Shown here: positions 7,397 through 13,881 of the stretch, piece after piece
Layout: each line of letters begins with the position of its first letter
How positions within the stretch are numbered: position 1 is the stretch's first letter
The notes under the pieces: model-generated
Database searches by the model: none
Told to the model about the DNA's origin: nothing
Seen by the model: only the letters and a program-made list of their open reading frames with translations
From: a candidate division FCPU426 bacterium
Lineage (GTDB): Bacteria; Oederibacteriota; JAAXVQ01; JAUVAV01
Direction: 5' to 3'
Length of the DNA stretch: 14,481 nt
Assembly: GCA_030619365.1 (NCBI GenBank)
Contig: JAUXBQ010000043.1
Coordinates: 1-14,481 of the forward strand
Position numbers and translations under genes: made by a program

Positions 7397-8674
7397 ATGT
7401 CCAACAAGATTCAAGATGTCAAGGCTCTGGAAATCCTGGATTCCCGCGGGAATCCCACGGTACGGGTGTTCGTTACCCTGGAAGGGCAGCGGGCAGTGTC
7501 CGCTTCGGTCCCTTCCGGCGCGTCCACCGGCGAGCACGAAGCCGTGGAGCTGCGCGATGGCGATAAGGCGCGCTATTTGGGCAAAGGCACTTTACAGGCC
7601 GTGGCCAATGTCAACGGCCCCATTGCCAAGGCGGTCATAGGCAAAGATGCCATAGATTTTCAGAGTATTGACAATTTGATGCTCGAGCTGGACGGAACGC
7701 CCAACAAGGGTAAGCTCGGGGCCAATGCGGTCCTGGGCGTATCCATGGCCGTGGTCAAGGCCGGCGCCCAGGCCCGGGGCATTCCCGTGTACAAGTACCT
7801 GGGAGGCAAAGACGCCTGCGTACTGCCCGCGCCCATGATGAATATTATTAACGGCGGAAAGCACGCGGATAACAGCGTGGATTTTCAGGAATTCATGGTC
7901 ATGCCCCTGGGCCGGCCGAACTTTAGGGAGGCGCTCCGCGCCGGGGCCGAGACTTTTCATCATCTGGCCAAGATCCTGAAGAAAAAAGGGTATTCCACGG
8001 CCGTGGGCGATGAAGGCGGATTTGCGCCGAACCTGAAGAGCAATGACGAGGCCTGCGACGTGATTATTGAAGCCATTTCGGCAGCCGGGTACCAGCCAGG
8101 GAAAGACATCATGATCGCCCTGGACCCGGCGGCTGCTTCCTTTTACGAAGAGGGCAAATACAACCTGGCGGATTCCGGGTCGGGCATTAAAACCACAGAC
8201 GAAATGATCGACCTCTGGGCCGGCTGGGTGAAGAAATACCCGATTGTCTCCATTGAAGATCCCCTGGACGAAAACGCTTGGGAAGGCTTTGGCAAGTTCA
8301 CCCAGCGCCTGGGTAAAAGCATCCAGGTCGTGGGAGATGACCTGTTTGTCACCAATCCCGACTTTGTGAAAAGAGGCGTTGATAGCCAGGTGGCCAATGC
8401 GGTGCTGATCAAGGTGAATCAGATTGGAACGGTCACGGAGACCATTGCCACCATCGCGCTGTGCAAAGCCGCCGGGTGGAATTACGTCATTTCCCACCGG
8501 TCCGGGGAAACCGAGGACACATTCATAGCGGATTTTGCCGTGGCCATGGGCGGGGCGCAGATCAAGACCGGCTCGGCCAGCCGCAGTGACCGCATTGCCA
8601 AATATAACCGGTTATTGGAGATCGAAGCCGAGTTGGGCGAAAAAGCGGTGTATAAAAACGTGGTTTCCAAATAG
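7397..8674 (+). CDS. eno: Enolase (phosphopyruvate hydratase)
   Basis: 425-residue glycolytic enzyme that interconverts 2-phosphoglycerate and phosphoenolpyruvate with Mg(II); cytoplasmic, usually a dimer or octamer. The mobile loop PSGASTGEHEA (39-49), GGKHADNSVDFQEF (153-166, with H156), GDEGGFAPN (204-212, with general-acid E206) and the metal ligands D243 (ALDPAA), E287 (SIEDPL) and D314 (VGDDLFVTN) are all present. The catalytic base K339 lies in LIKVNQIGT, the enolase signature SHRSGETED spans 367-375, and K390 is in place. Length is standard. ATG 7397 has AGGAGG at 7387-7392. It has its own promoter (7290-7318) and ends in a strong terminator, so it is most likely monocistronic. Nothing is unusual apart from SIEDPLDENAW, where many bacterial enolases have SIEDGLAEDDW. 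Confidence 0.98.
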   Translation: MSNKIQDVKALEILDSRGNPTVRVFVTLEGQRAVSASVPSGASTGEHEAVELRDGDKARYLGKGTLQAVANVNGPIAKAVIGKDAIDFQSIDNLMLELDGTPNKGKLGANAVLGVSMAVVKAGAQARGIPVYKYLGGKDACVLPAPMMNIINGGKHADNSVDFQEFMVMPLGRPNFREALRAGAETFHHLAKILKKKGYSTAVGDEGGFAPNLKSNDEACDVIIEAISAAGYQPGKDIMIALDPAAASFYEEGKYNLADSGSGIKTTDEMIDLWAGWVKKYPIVSIEDPLDENAWEGFGKFTQRLGKSIQVVGDDLFVTNPDFVKRGVDSQVANAVLIKVNQIGTVTETIATIALCKAAGWNYVISHRSGETEDTFIADFAVAMGGAQIKTGSASRSDRIAKYNRLLEIEAELGEKAVYKNVVSK

Positions 8675-8680
8675 GTGAAG

Positions 8681-8721
8681 GGGCAGCCCTCTTGTCCGGC
8701 GAATGCCGGAGGCGGCTGCCC
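8681..8721. repeat. Nested inverted repeat downstream of enolase
   Basis: Outer arms GGGCAGCC (8681-8688) and GGCTGCCC (8714-8721) enclose an inner hairpin CCGGC-GAAT-GCCGG (8696-8709). There is no T-tract behind it. It lies between the enolase stop and the terminator at 8731-8759 and may protect the 3' end of the mRNA or assist termination. Confidence 0.6.
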
Positions 8722-8730
8722 TTGAATCGA

Positions 8731-8759
8731 AAGGGGGGGCATTTGCCCTCCCTTTTTTT
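8731..8759 (+). terminator. Rho-independent terminator of enolase, shared with convergent otsB
   Basis: The stem AAGGGGGGGC (8731-8740) pairs with GCCCTCCCTT (8745-8754), ten pairs including one G-U, across the loop ATTT. The T-tract runs 8753-8759. The otsB stop codon (minus strand, 8758-8760) sits inside this T-tract, so the same hairpin follows otsB immediately; in that direction only a short TTT run comes after the stem. Confidence 0.88.
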
Positions 8760-9540
8760 ATTTACACGCCTCCAGCCATTTTTCCAGAAACTCAAGCAGT
8801 TCCTCAGGCGGTTTGATCCACCACTTGGCCTGCGTCTCTCTGAATTCCTGCCTCACCAATATACCCTCGCCCTGGTCCCCCAGGGCCGCGAAAGCGTCTT
8901 CGTCGGTTAAATCATCGCCCAAATAAGCTACGGCCGCGCGGCCGCCGGATTCCTCAAGTAAGATGCGGGTAGCCGTACCCTTGTCCCGGCCGGGAGCGCG
9001 CAGTTCATACCCGCCGTCAAAGGAGTTCAGCGTTAGTCCTGCCTGGCCGTGGAAAGGCTGCCAGGCGTAGCGCGCGTTCGCCCGAATGCTTTTCTGCATT
9101 TCCGGAACCAGACCGCGCCAGTGAACCGCCAGGGAACCGGGTTTGAGGTCGAGTTGTTCCGGGGGAACTTTTTGGCGGATGCGCACCTCGGCCACCTTCA
9201 TGGCCTGGCGCACAGGTTCGGGAGGAAGGTAATTGTCCAGGGTGTTGTCAGCTCGCAGGTGTTCCCAGCCGTGGGATCCCCAGATTTCGGGCAAGGGGGA
9301 AATCCGGAGCAGGGGCTTGATTTCCACGAGGGGGCGTCCGGTAATGATAACCAGCCGGGAATGGGGCCGGGCGATAATTTGGCTGAGCAACTCCGGAACC
9401 CCGGGATAGGGATAAGCCTGGAAGCGATCCGTGACAAAGGGGGAGAGCGTGCCGTCGTAATCCAGCAGTAATAAGCGCTGCGGCGCTTGTGCCGCTTTTG
9501 CGAAAAAGGCCTGGTCGGGTTTTTTGAGCGTGGCGTTCAC
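8758..9540 (-). CDS. otsB: Trehalose-6-phosphate phosphatase (OtsB, HAD superfamily)
   Basis: 260-residue HAD phosphatase that removes phosphate from trehalose 6-phosphate to give trehalose. HAD motif I is DYDGTLSP with nucleophile D27 and acid/base D29. Motif II is Thr67 in VIITGR, the cap-proximal GSHGWE (88-93) matches the family GxHGxE, Lys187 in RDKGTATR is the motif III lysine, and motif IV is GDDLTDEDAF (208-217). Length is typical of stand-alone OtsB. The start is GTG at 9540-9538, with AGGAGG at 9557-9552; the spacing of 11 is slightly long but no better start exists. It is the last gene of the minus-strand cluster, 53 bases after the methyltransferase gene, and may be co-transcribed. 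No trehalose-phosphate synthase (OtsA) is in the window. Related mannosyl- or glucosyl-glycerate phosphatases are a less likely alternative. Confidence 0.9.
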   Translation of the reverse strand: MNATLKKPDQAFFAKAAQAPQRLLLLDYDGTLSPFVTDRFQAYPYPGVPELLSQIIARPHSRLVIITGRPLVEIKPLLRISPLPEIWGSHGWEHLRADNTLDNYLPPEPVRQAMKVAEVRIRQKVPPEQLDLKPGSLAVHWRGLVPEMQKSIRANARYAWQPFHGQAGLTLNSFDGGYELRAPGRDKGTATRILLEESGGRAAVAYLGDDLTDEDAFAALGDQGEGILVRQEFRETQAKWWIKPPEELLEFLEKWLEACK

Positions 9541-9593
9541 TGTGGAAAGGACCTCCTATAGGGGAATGCGGGCCGCCGACCCGGGCGTTAATA

Positions 9594-10769
9594 TTATGCG
9601 CGCTGGATGATCTGCACCTGCGTGGCGGGGGTAAGGCGAAATCCATTCCCGGATTTCTCCGCCTGCAGCAACCGGATGAGATCCCCGCGACGGAGGCCCG
9701 GAAAAAGCCGGTTCGCGGGTGACTGGTCCCGGGGATGCAGGGCCAAGGGCACCCGGCCGGCTGGTCCGCAGCCAATCAGGCGGAGCCGGCGGTTTTTGGA
9801 ACGGAGCGGCTCGGACACGATGAGCAGGGTCTCGCCGGCCGGCCGGGGAGACCCTGCGGATTCGTGCGGGCTGAGCACGAAATAAGTCATCTTGATCTGT
9901 TTCTTTTTTAGTCCGGCTCTGTGAATGAGGCTGCGGACGAGGGCGGGCGGGTCCCAATCCCACTCGAAATGACAGCTGTCCGTGCTTTTGTGCAGGGCCG
10001 GACAAGCCTTGGGCCATAAACAGGGCAGTTGCAGCCGCCACCCTTTGGCGATCAGCCCGTCCCTCAGATGGATGAGCTCGCGGGAAGTCGCGGTGAGCGC
10101 GGGCTCGATCAACACGAGACGGCCGTGCGGGTTGAGTTTAGACCTGAGTTGTGCCAGCAAGGCTTCCCGGCGCGGCAAAGCATTGGCAGTCCCGGTCCAT
10201 AGCTCGTTTAAAACGTGCTCCAGTCCGATCAAGTCGAACTTGCCGGGCAGCGAACCGGCCGGTGTCTGAAGATCCCAAAGGTGCGTCTTGGCAGTCCGGC
10301 CATGGGAACGGGCCAGCTCCCGGGCTAACTTGAGATTGAACGCGCTGCGGTCGGCGTACGTCACTTGCGCGGCCCCGGAATCCAGTCCGGCCGCGCCCAG
10401 GGGTCCGGCCCCGGAACCCAGGTCCAGGATAGTGCGGGGAATGGGCTGGAGCCGCTTCAGCACCTGGCGGGCCTGGACGTAGGAAACCGGCCAAAAAAAG
10501 AGGAGGTAAGCTCCCAATTGGCCGGGATCGGAAAAATAATTCTTTCCCGCCAGGGTCCGCTCGCGCGTAAGACCTTGGGACATGCGCGTGAGCCCCCTGG
10601 TCACAAGGTCCAGTTCGTGAGGGAGCAAACGGTCCGCGGGCCCGGCCGGGAATCCAAACTGATTCCTCCAGGTGTTCAATAGATGGGGTATCCAGCGCCG
10701 GAGCTGCTCGGAGCCTGCCGGTGGTTCCGGGGCACGCTGCCGGTTCCGGAGGGGCCGGGGCGAGGTCAT
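9594..10769 (-). CDS. Rsm22-family SAM-dependent methyltransferase with four-cysteine Fe-S signature
   Basis: 391 residues. A Rossmann methyltransferase core is clear: SAM motif I TILDLGSGAGPLG (113-125), acidic end of strand 2 VTYADRS (136-142), FDLIGLEHVLNEL (178-190) and GRLVLIEPA (216-224). The next part marks the Rsm22/METTL17 family (mitochondrial small-subunit assembly factor and bacterial relatives). CPALHK and SCHF match its 'CP...H...CHF' block, and EPLRSKNRRLRLIGCGPAG matches the C-terminal 'RxKxxxxLxxC' segment. The cysteines C250, C256, C266 and C334 have spacing close to the [4Fe-4S] ligands described in METTL17. A role in ribosome assembly or rRNA methylation is inferred from relatives. 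ATG 10769 lies seven bases after the speE-like stop, so the two are probably co-transcribed; its Shine-Dalgarno sequence is weak. Confidence 0.78.
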   Translation of the reverse strand: MTSPRPLRNRQRAPEPPAGSEQLRRWIPHLLNTWRNQFGFPAGPADRLLPHELDLVTRGLTRMSQGLTRERTLAGKNYFSDPGQLGAYLLFFWPVSYVQARQVLKRLQPIPRTILDLGSGAGPLGAAGLDSGAAQVTYADRSAFNLKLARELARSHGRTAKTHLWDLQTPAGSLPGKFDLIGLEHVLNELWTGTANALPRREALLAQLRSKLNPHGRLVLIEPALTATSRELIHLRDGLIAKGWRLQLPCLWPKACPALHKSTDSCHFEWDWDPPALVRSLIHRAGLKKKQIKMTYFVLSPHESAGSPRPAGETLLIVSEPLRSKNRRLRLIGCGPAGRVPLALHPRDQSPANRLFPGLRRGDLIRLLQAEKSGNGFRLTPATQVQIIQRA

Positions 10770-10776
10770 GGGCGAG

Positions 10777-11664
10777 TCAGCGCGTTACTTTTTTATTCAT
10801 ATTTTCAAATTTGTCAAAAGGCCGCCGGTCCGTGGAAATGCGTCCGCGTCGCTTTAAAATCACGGCCTCTTCCGGGGTTGGTTCCAGCAAGTAGGTGGTG
10901 GGCGTGAATTGGTCCAAAACAAGGTTCCGGCGGGCCAGGCGGCGCGTGTTCTTCACCAAACGGTCGTAATTCAGGGCGCGCCGGGAAGCCATGCGATACG
11001 TCCAGCCCATGCCGAAACTGGGCATATCCACGCGGGCGGTCAGCAAATGGGGAAACACTGAACGCAGGGTTTTATAGATGGTGGCAAAGGAATCCGGAAA
11101 CAGGAAATGGTTGTCCGTATGGATGGATAGGATGCCTTCGGCCTTCAGGCGCGTCCGGCACAGGCCATAGAATTCCCGGGTATAGAGCATTTTGGAGGGT
11201 CCGTGCGGCTCGGTCAGGTCCACGACCACCACGTCAAAGCGCTCGGCGTGGGTCTCCAGCCATTGGCGGGCGTCCGCGAATATGATTTCAACCCGGCGGT
11301 CCTGCCGGACTTTTCGGATTTCAGGGTAGTGTTGGGTGCAGAAATCGACCACGCCCTGATCGATTTCCAGCATGAGAATGCGTGGCAGGGTGGAATGCTT
11401 GACCGCCTCCTCCAGGGCGAAACAATCGCCCCCTCCCAGGATGCACACGCTGCGCGGGCGGTGATGGGCCAAAAGCGGGGCGGCTACCAAGTATTGATGG
11501 TAGCGGTTTTCATCCTTTTGGGCGATCTGGATTTTTCCGTCCAGAAACAACAGGGTTCCGAAAGTCCGGTTATGGAAAATTTCCATGCGCTGGAACTTGG
11601 ATTTTCCCTGGTGTTGCCTCCGGCCCAGATAGCAGTGGCCGAAATCATCATTGACCCATTCCAT
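10777..11664 (-). CDS. SpeE-like polyamine aminopropyltransferase (spermidine synthase family)
   Basis: 295-residue soluble enzyme of the spermidine synthase family, which moves an aminopropyl group from decarboxylated SAM to a diamine. An N-terminal beta domain (KFQRMEIFHNRTFGTLLFLD, 23-42) precedes a Rossmann domain with VCILGGGD (73-80), LEID (99-102), FADARQWL (129-136), VVVDLTEPHGPSKMLYTREF (146-165) and PSFGMGWTYRMAS (215-227). Catalytic D149 is kept. Two positions differ from standard SpeE: GGGD is followed by CFALEE instead of GGxLRE, and the usual DxxDP reads DLTEP (E152), so substrate choice is uncertain. ATG 11664 is preferred because MEW... aligns with SpeE N-termini; an in-frame TTG at 11709 would add 15 basic residues but lies only about nine bases from a possible -10 (CATAAT, minus strand 11723-11718). 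The ribosome site is weak. The methyltransferase gene follows after seven bases. No speD is in view. Confidence 0.85.
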   Translation of the reverse strand: MEWVNDDFGHCYLGRRQHQGKSKFQRMEIFHNRTFGTLLFLDGKIQIAQKDENRYHQYLVAAPLLAHHRPRSVCILGGGDCFALEEAVKHSTLPRILMLEIDQGVVDFCTQHYPEIRKVRQDRRVEIIFADARQWLETHAERFDVVVVDLTEPHGPSKMLYTREFYGLCRTRLKAEGILSIHTDNHFLFPDSFATIYKTLRSVFPHLLTARVDMPSFGMGWTYRMASRRALNYDRLVKNTRRLARRNLVLDQFTPTTYLLEPTPEEAVILKRRGRISTDRRPFDKFENMNKKVTR

Positions 11665-11776
11665 TTTTATTTGAATTCTTCGCCGCAACCGCCCGTCTCC
11701 CGTGCTCAAGTTGGCTTATTATGCCACAAAAAAAAAGAGAGGCCGGGAAAAAAGTGTCCGCCAAGGGAAATATTGC

Positions 11777-11805
11777 TTGCAGGTTCGGGCCGGGGGATGT
11801 ATAGA
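11777..11805 (+). promoter_or_regulatory. Sigma-70-type promoter of the PEBP lipoprotein gene
   Basis: TTGCAG (11777-11782), a 17-base spacer and TATAGA (11800-11805) make a good promoter. The predicted start near 11812 leaves about 30 bases of leader before the ATG at 11842. This favours that ATG over the in-frame one at 11818. The region from 11665 to 11841 is the divergent intergenic space and also contains nine A's at 11728-11736. Confidence 0.6.
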
Positions 11806-11841
11806 AGTAGCCAGCAGATGAAGGAAGGGGAGGTGGTCAGT

Positions 11842-12411
11842 ATGCACACCCGTTGGCGGCTTCCCGGCAGCGCGTTGGGAATGATTCTCGTCTTGGTATT
11901 GAGTGGCTGTCAGGCGGCCACGACCGGCCAAGCGCCCGCGCCGAGCGCAGGCGAGTCCAGGCAGGAGGTGGGTAACATGCAGATCACCAGTCCGGCTTTT
12001 CAATACGGTGAAAGCGTTCCAAGCAAGTACACGTGCGACGGCGAGGATGTGTCGTTGCCCCTCGCCTGGAGCGGTGTGCCGGACGGGGCCAAAAGCCTGG
12101 CCCTGGTTTGCGAGGACCCTGACGCGCCCATGGGAACCTGGGTCCACTGGATCGTGCTGAACCTGCCTCCCGGAACGACCGCTTTGCCGGAAAACGGCCC
12201 CTTGCCCGCCGGGGCGGTACAGATCACCAACAGCTTCGGGAAAATCCAGTACGGCGGCCCCTGTCCGCCGGGCGGGACGCACCGGTATTTTTTCAAGCTA
12301 TACGCCCTGGATGTGGCCACCCTCGACGGACTGACCCGCGACAATTACGAGACCATACTGATCAAGCATACCCTGATCCGCGTGGAACTGATGGGGACCT
12401 ACCAAAGATAA
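11842..12411 (+). CDS. PEBP/YbhB-YbcL family lipoprotein
   Basis: 189-residue precursor. Residues 1-23 form a lipoprotein signal: basic start MHTRWR, hydrophobic core, and lipobox VLSGC with Cys23. A Gln/Ala/Pro-rich linker (24-45) follows. From residue 46 the protein is a complete phosphatidylethanolamine-binding-protein-like domain: MQITSPAFQYG, YTCDGEDVSLPLAW, CEDPDAP (90-96) with H102 in WVHW, and YGGPCPPGGTHRY (137-149), the two ligand-pocket motifs. Bacterial YbhB/YbcL proteins have no agreed function; binding of small anionic ligands or protease inhibition are family suggestions. The ribosome site GGGGAGGTGG (about 11827-11836) supports ATG 11842. A second, even better site (AGGAGG 11963-11968) stands eight bases before the in-frame ATG at 11977, which would yield the bare 144-residue domain without signal. 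The gene appears monocistronic and diverges from the speE-like gene. Confidence 0.9.
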   Translation: MHTRWRLPGSALGMILVLVLSGCQAATTGQAPAPSAGESRQEVGNMQITSPAFQYGESVPSKYTCDGEDVSLPLAWSGVPDGAKSLALVCEDPDAPMGTWVHWIVLNLPPGTTALPENGPLPAGAVQITNSFGKIQYGGPCPPGGTHRYFFKLYALDVATLDGLTRDNYETILIKHTLIRVELMGTYQR

Positions 12412-12445
12412 GGCCCGGCGAGACGAGAATAAGGCTGGAACCACC

Positions 12446-12490
12446 GGAGTTTTCCCGCGCCCCCCGGAAGAACTTTCTCCTGCTGTTTTT
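12446..12490 (+). terminator. Possible weak terminator after the PEBP gene
   Basis: GGAGTTTTCC (12446-12455) can pair imperfectly with GGAAGAACTTTCTCC (12466-12480), with two bulges. A T-rich stretch ending in TTTTT (12486-12490) comes five bases after the stem. The stem is irregular, so this is tentative. Confidence 0.3.
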
Positions 12491-12504
12491 GTCTAAAGAG
12501 TTAT

Positions 12505-12527
12505 GGGAATCGCCCGTAATGATTCCC
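12505..12527. repeat. Seven-base inverted repeat in the gap before the outer-membrane gene
   Basis: GGGAATC (12505-12511) and GATTCCC (12521-12527) are exact complements around a nine-base loop, and the second arm overlaps the palindrome TTCCCGGGAA (12523-12532). No T-run follows, so it is not a clear terminator; it may be an operator or a chance hairpin. Together with the promoter at 12621-12649 this is what the 281-base gap (12412-12692) contains; I see no gene in it. Confidence 0.45.
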
Positions 12528-12620
12528 GGGAAAAGGAAACGGCCTTATGCTTCCAGATTCACGCCCGCCCTAATGATTTCAATCGGGAACATTTTTCAGC
12601 AAGCGGCTTGAACATTTTAC

Positions 12621-12649
12621 TTGTCTTGGTAATGCGCGGTGGATACAAT
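12621..12649 (+). promoter_or_regulatory. Sigma-70-type promoter of the envelope operon
   Basis: TTGTCT (12621-12626), a 17-base spacer and TACAAT (12644-12649) form a near-consensus promoter. Transcription should begin near 12656. The leader would start with a small hairpin, TTGCGT (12658-12663) and ACGCAA (12670-12675) around six A's, just before the ribosome site of the first gene. Confidence 0.68.
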
Positions 12650-12692
12650 AGACACCGTTGCGTAAAAAAACGCAAAAATGAAGGAGGAAATC

Positions 12693-13223
12693 ATGGATCT
12701 CAAAACGAAAATCGTGGTGATGGGAGTGATCTTGGTTCTGGCGGGCGGGCTGGCAATTCCGGCTCCGGCGCGGGTGACTGAAAAAGTGGAGGCCATGATC
12801 GCGGAAAATACGCCGCTCAAGGTGAACGATACGGACCTGTGGGTCCAGGTGGGGTATCCGCTGGTCATCGGCCTGCAATATGACAAATACGCCACCGGAA
12901 ACGTTGTGCTCGGCGGCGGGGCAGGCACGTATCTGAACGGATTTACCCTCGACCTGGAGGCCAAGTATTATTTTCTCACCGGTAAATTCTCTCCGTTTCT
13001 CGCCGCCGGACCCGTACTTTACTTTTCCACCCCCCAGCAGAATATATTCGCGATATACGGCACGGCCGGGCTGTCTTACTTTTTTGACAGCGGGATGGGT
13101 CTTTCGCTGGGCGCCACCTACGTTACGGCCATTACCGAGAGTGAAGAACATTTCAGCTATCCCTGGGTGAATGACGAGATTGCTCAGGTGTCCGCCCAAT
13201 TCGGGTTTCACTGGAACTATTGA
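12693..13223 (+). CDS. Predicted small outer-membrane beta-barrel protein, family not recognised
   Basis: 176-residue precursor with a Sec signal peptide: MDLKTK start, hydrophobic core to about residue 21, and a probable signal peptidase I site after PAPA (Ala26). The mature part looks like a small beta-barrel with alternating polar and hydrophobic strands rich in Gly and aromatics, for example GGGAGTYLNGFTLDLEAKYY (74-93), FSPFLAAGPVLYF (99-111), YGTAGLSYFF and MGLSLGATYV. It ends in a strand with aromatic residues (AQFGFHWNY), as outer-membrane proteins often do. About eight strands are plausible, similar in size to OmpW/OmpX/Opa-type barrels, but I do not recognise the family. ATG 12693 follows AAGGAGG (12681-12687); the ATG at 12678 overlaps that ribosome site and is rejected. 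It is the first gene after the promoter at 12621-12649, with an LpoB-like gene 49 bases downstream. Confidence 0.75.
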   Translation: MDLKTKIVVMGVILVLAGGLAIPAPARVTEKVEAMIAENTPLKVNDTDLWVQVGYPLVIGLQYDKYATGNVVLGGGAGTYLNGFTLDLEAKYYFLTGKFSPFLAAGPVLYFSTPQQNIFAIYGTAGLSYFFDSGMGLSLGATYVTAITESEEHFSYPWVNDEIAQVSAQFGFHWNY

Positions 13224-13272
13224 TTCTCAGGAATCATAAAAGATAATAAAAAATAAAAGGAGGAATAGGGGT

Positions 13273-13875
13273 ATGCGAAAGCTTATGTTGGCGGCACTGT
13301 CTGCAGTACTGGTAGTGGGTCTGGCGGGTTGCGGGATGGAGGTCAAACGTATTTCGCCCGACGAAGTGGTTGACTTGTCCGGAAACTGGAATGACACGGA
13401 TTCGCAGTTGGTCGCGGAAGAAATGGTGAAAGAAGCCCTGGCCCGGCCCTGGCTCGCCAAACACATGAAAAAAAATCGCGGCGAGGAACCCAAGGTCATT
13501 GTCGGAACCATAAAAAACAAGACTGACGAGCATATCGCCATTGACACGTTCCAGAAAGACATTGAGCGCGAATTGACCAATTCCGGAATGGTGCAGTTCG
13601 TGTCCGGCAAGGGTGAGCGCGACGAAATGCGGGCAGAGCGCGAAGACCAGCAAACCTATTCCTCGGAGCGGACGCGCAAGGAAATGTACGCCGAGACCGG
13701 CGCGGATTACATGCTGCAGGGAACCATTTCCAAGATTACCGACGCCCGGGGCAGCAAGCAGACCTTCTACTACCAGATCGACATGGAACTGACCGACCTG
13801 CAGCGGAGCATCAAGGTCTGGTACGGCAACAAGAAGATCAAGAAATACATCAAGAAACCCGGCGCGCGCTTTTAA
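13273..13875 (+). CDS. LpoB-like penicillin-binding protein activator lipoprotein
   Basis: 200-residue lipoprotein precursor. The signal peptide ends in lipobox GLAGC with Cys20. The mature domain matches the LpoB family: VIVGTIKNKTDEHIAIDTF (about residues 75-93), IERELTNSGMVQFVSG (97-112), then a charged helix (ERDEMRAEREDQQTYSSER) and GADYMLQGTISKI (about 142-154). In enterics LpoB is anchored in the outer membrane and reaches through the peptidoglycan to stimulate the bifunctional synthase PBP1b. A comparable role is inferred, not shown, since the partner synthase is not in the window. The ribosome site AAGGAGGAATAGG precedes ATG 13273. Unlike enteric LpoB there is no long Pro-rich disordered stretch after the lipid anchor. 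The COG3014-type gene begins seven bases after the stop, as seen next to lpoB in several Gram-negative bacteria. Family assignment is good; symbol withheld because orthology is untested. Confidence 0.82.
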   Translation: MRKLMLAALSAVLVVGLAGCGMEVKRISPDEVVDLSGNWNDTDSQLVAEEMVKEALARPWLAKHMKKNRGEEPKVIVGTIKNKTDEHIAIDTFQKDIERELTNSGMVQFVSGKGERDEMRAEREDQQTYSSERTRKEMYAETGADYMLQGTISKITDARGSKQTFYYQIDMELTDLQRSIKVWYGNKKIKKYIKKPGARF

Positions 13876-13881
13876 TTCGTG

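Noticed and set aside
7592..8497. Long minus-strand open frame opposite enolase
   Set aside because: The enolase reading frame explains all codon constraint here, and the antisense product has no recognisable domain.
11728..11736. Run of nine A's as a possible slippage or phase-variation site
   Set aside because: It lies in non-coding DNA upstream of both divergent genes, outside the -35/-10 spacer of the called promoter, so changes in its length would not alter a reading frame or that promoter's spacing.
11203..11841. N-terminal extension of the PEBP gene frame into the speE-like gene
   Set aside because: The extra frame is antisense to the aminopropyltransferase gene. The promoter at 11777-11805, ribosome site and signal peptide place the true start at 11842.
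13221..13236. Hairpin TGATTC-TCAG-GAATCA at the end of the beta-barrel gene as a terminator
   Set aside because: It has six pairs and is followed by an A-rich, not T-rich, stretch. The LpoB-like gene starts 49 bases on with a good ribosome site, so read-through is more likely.
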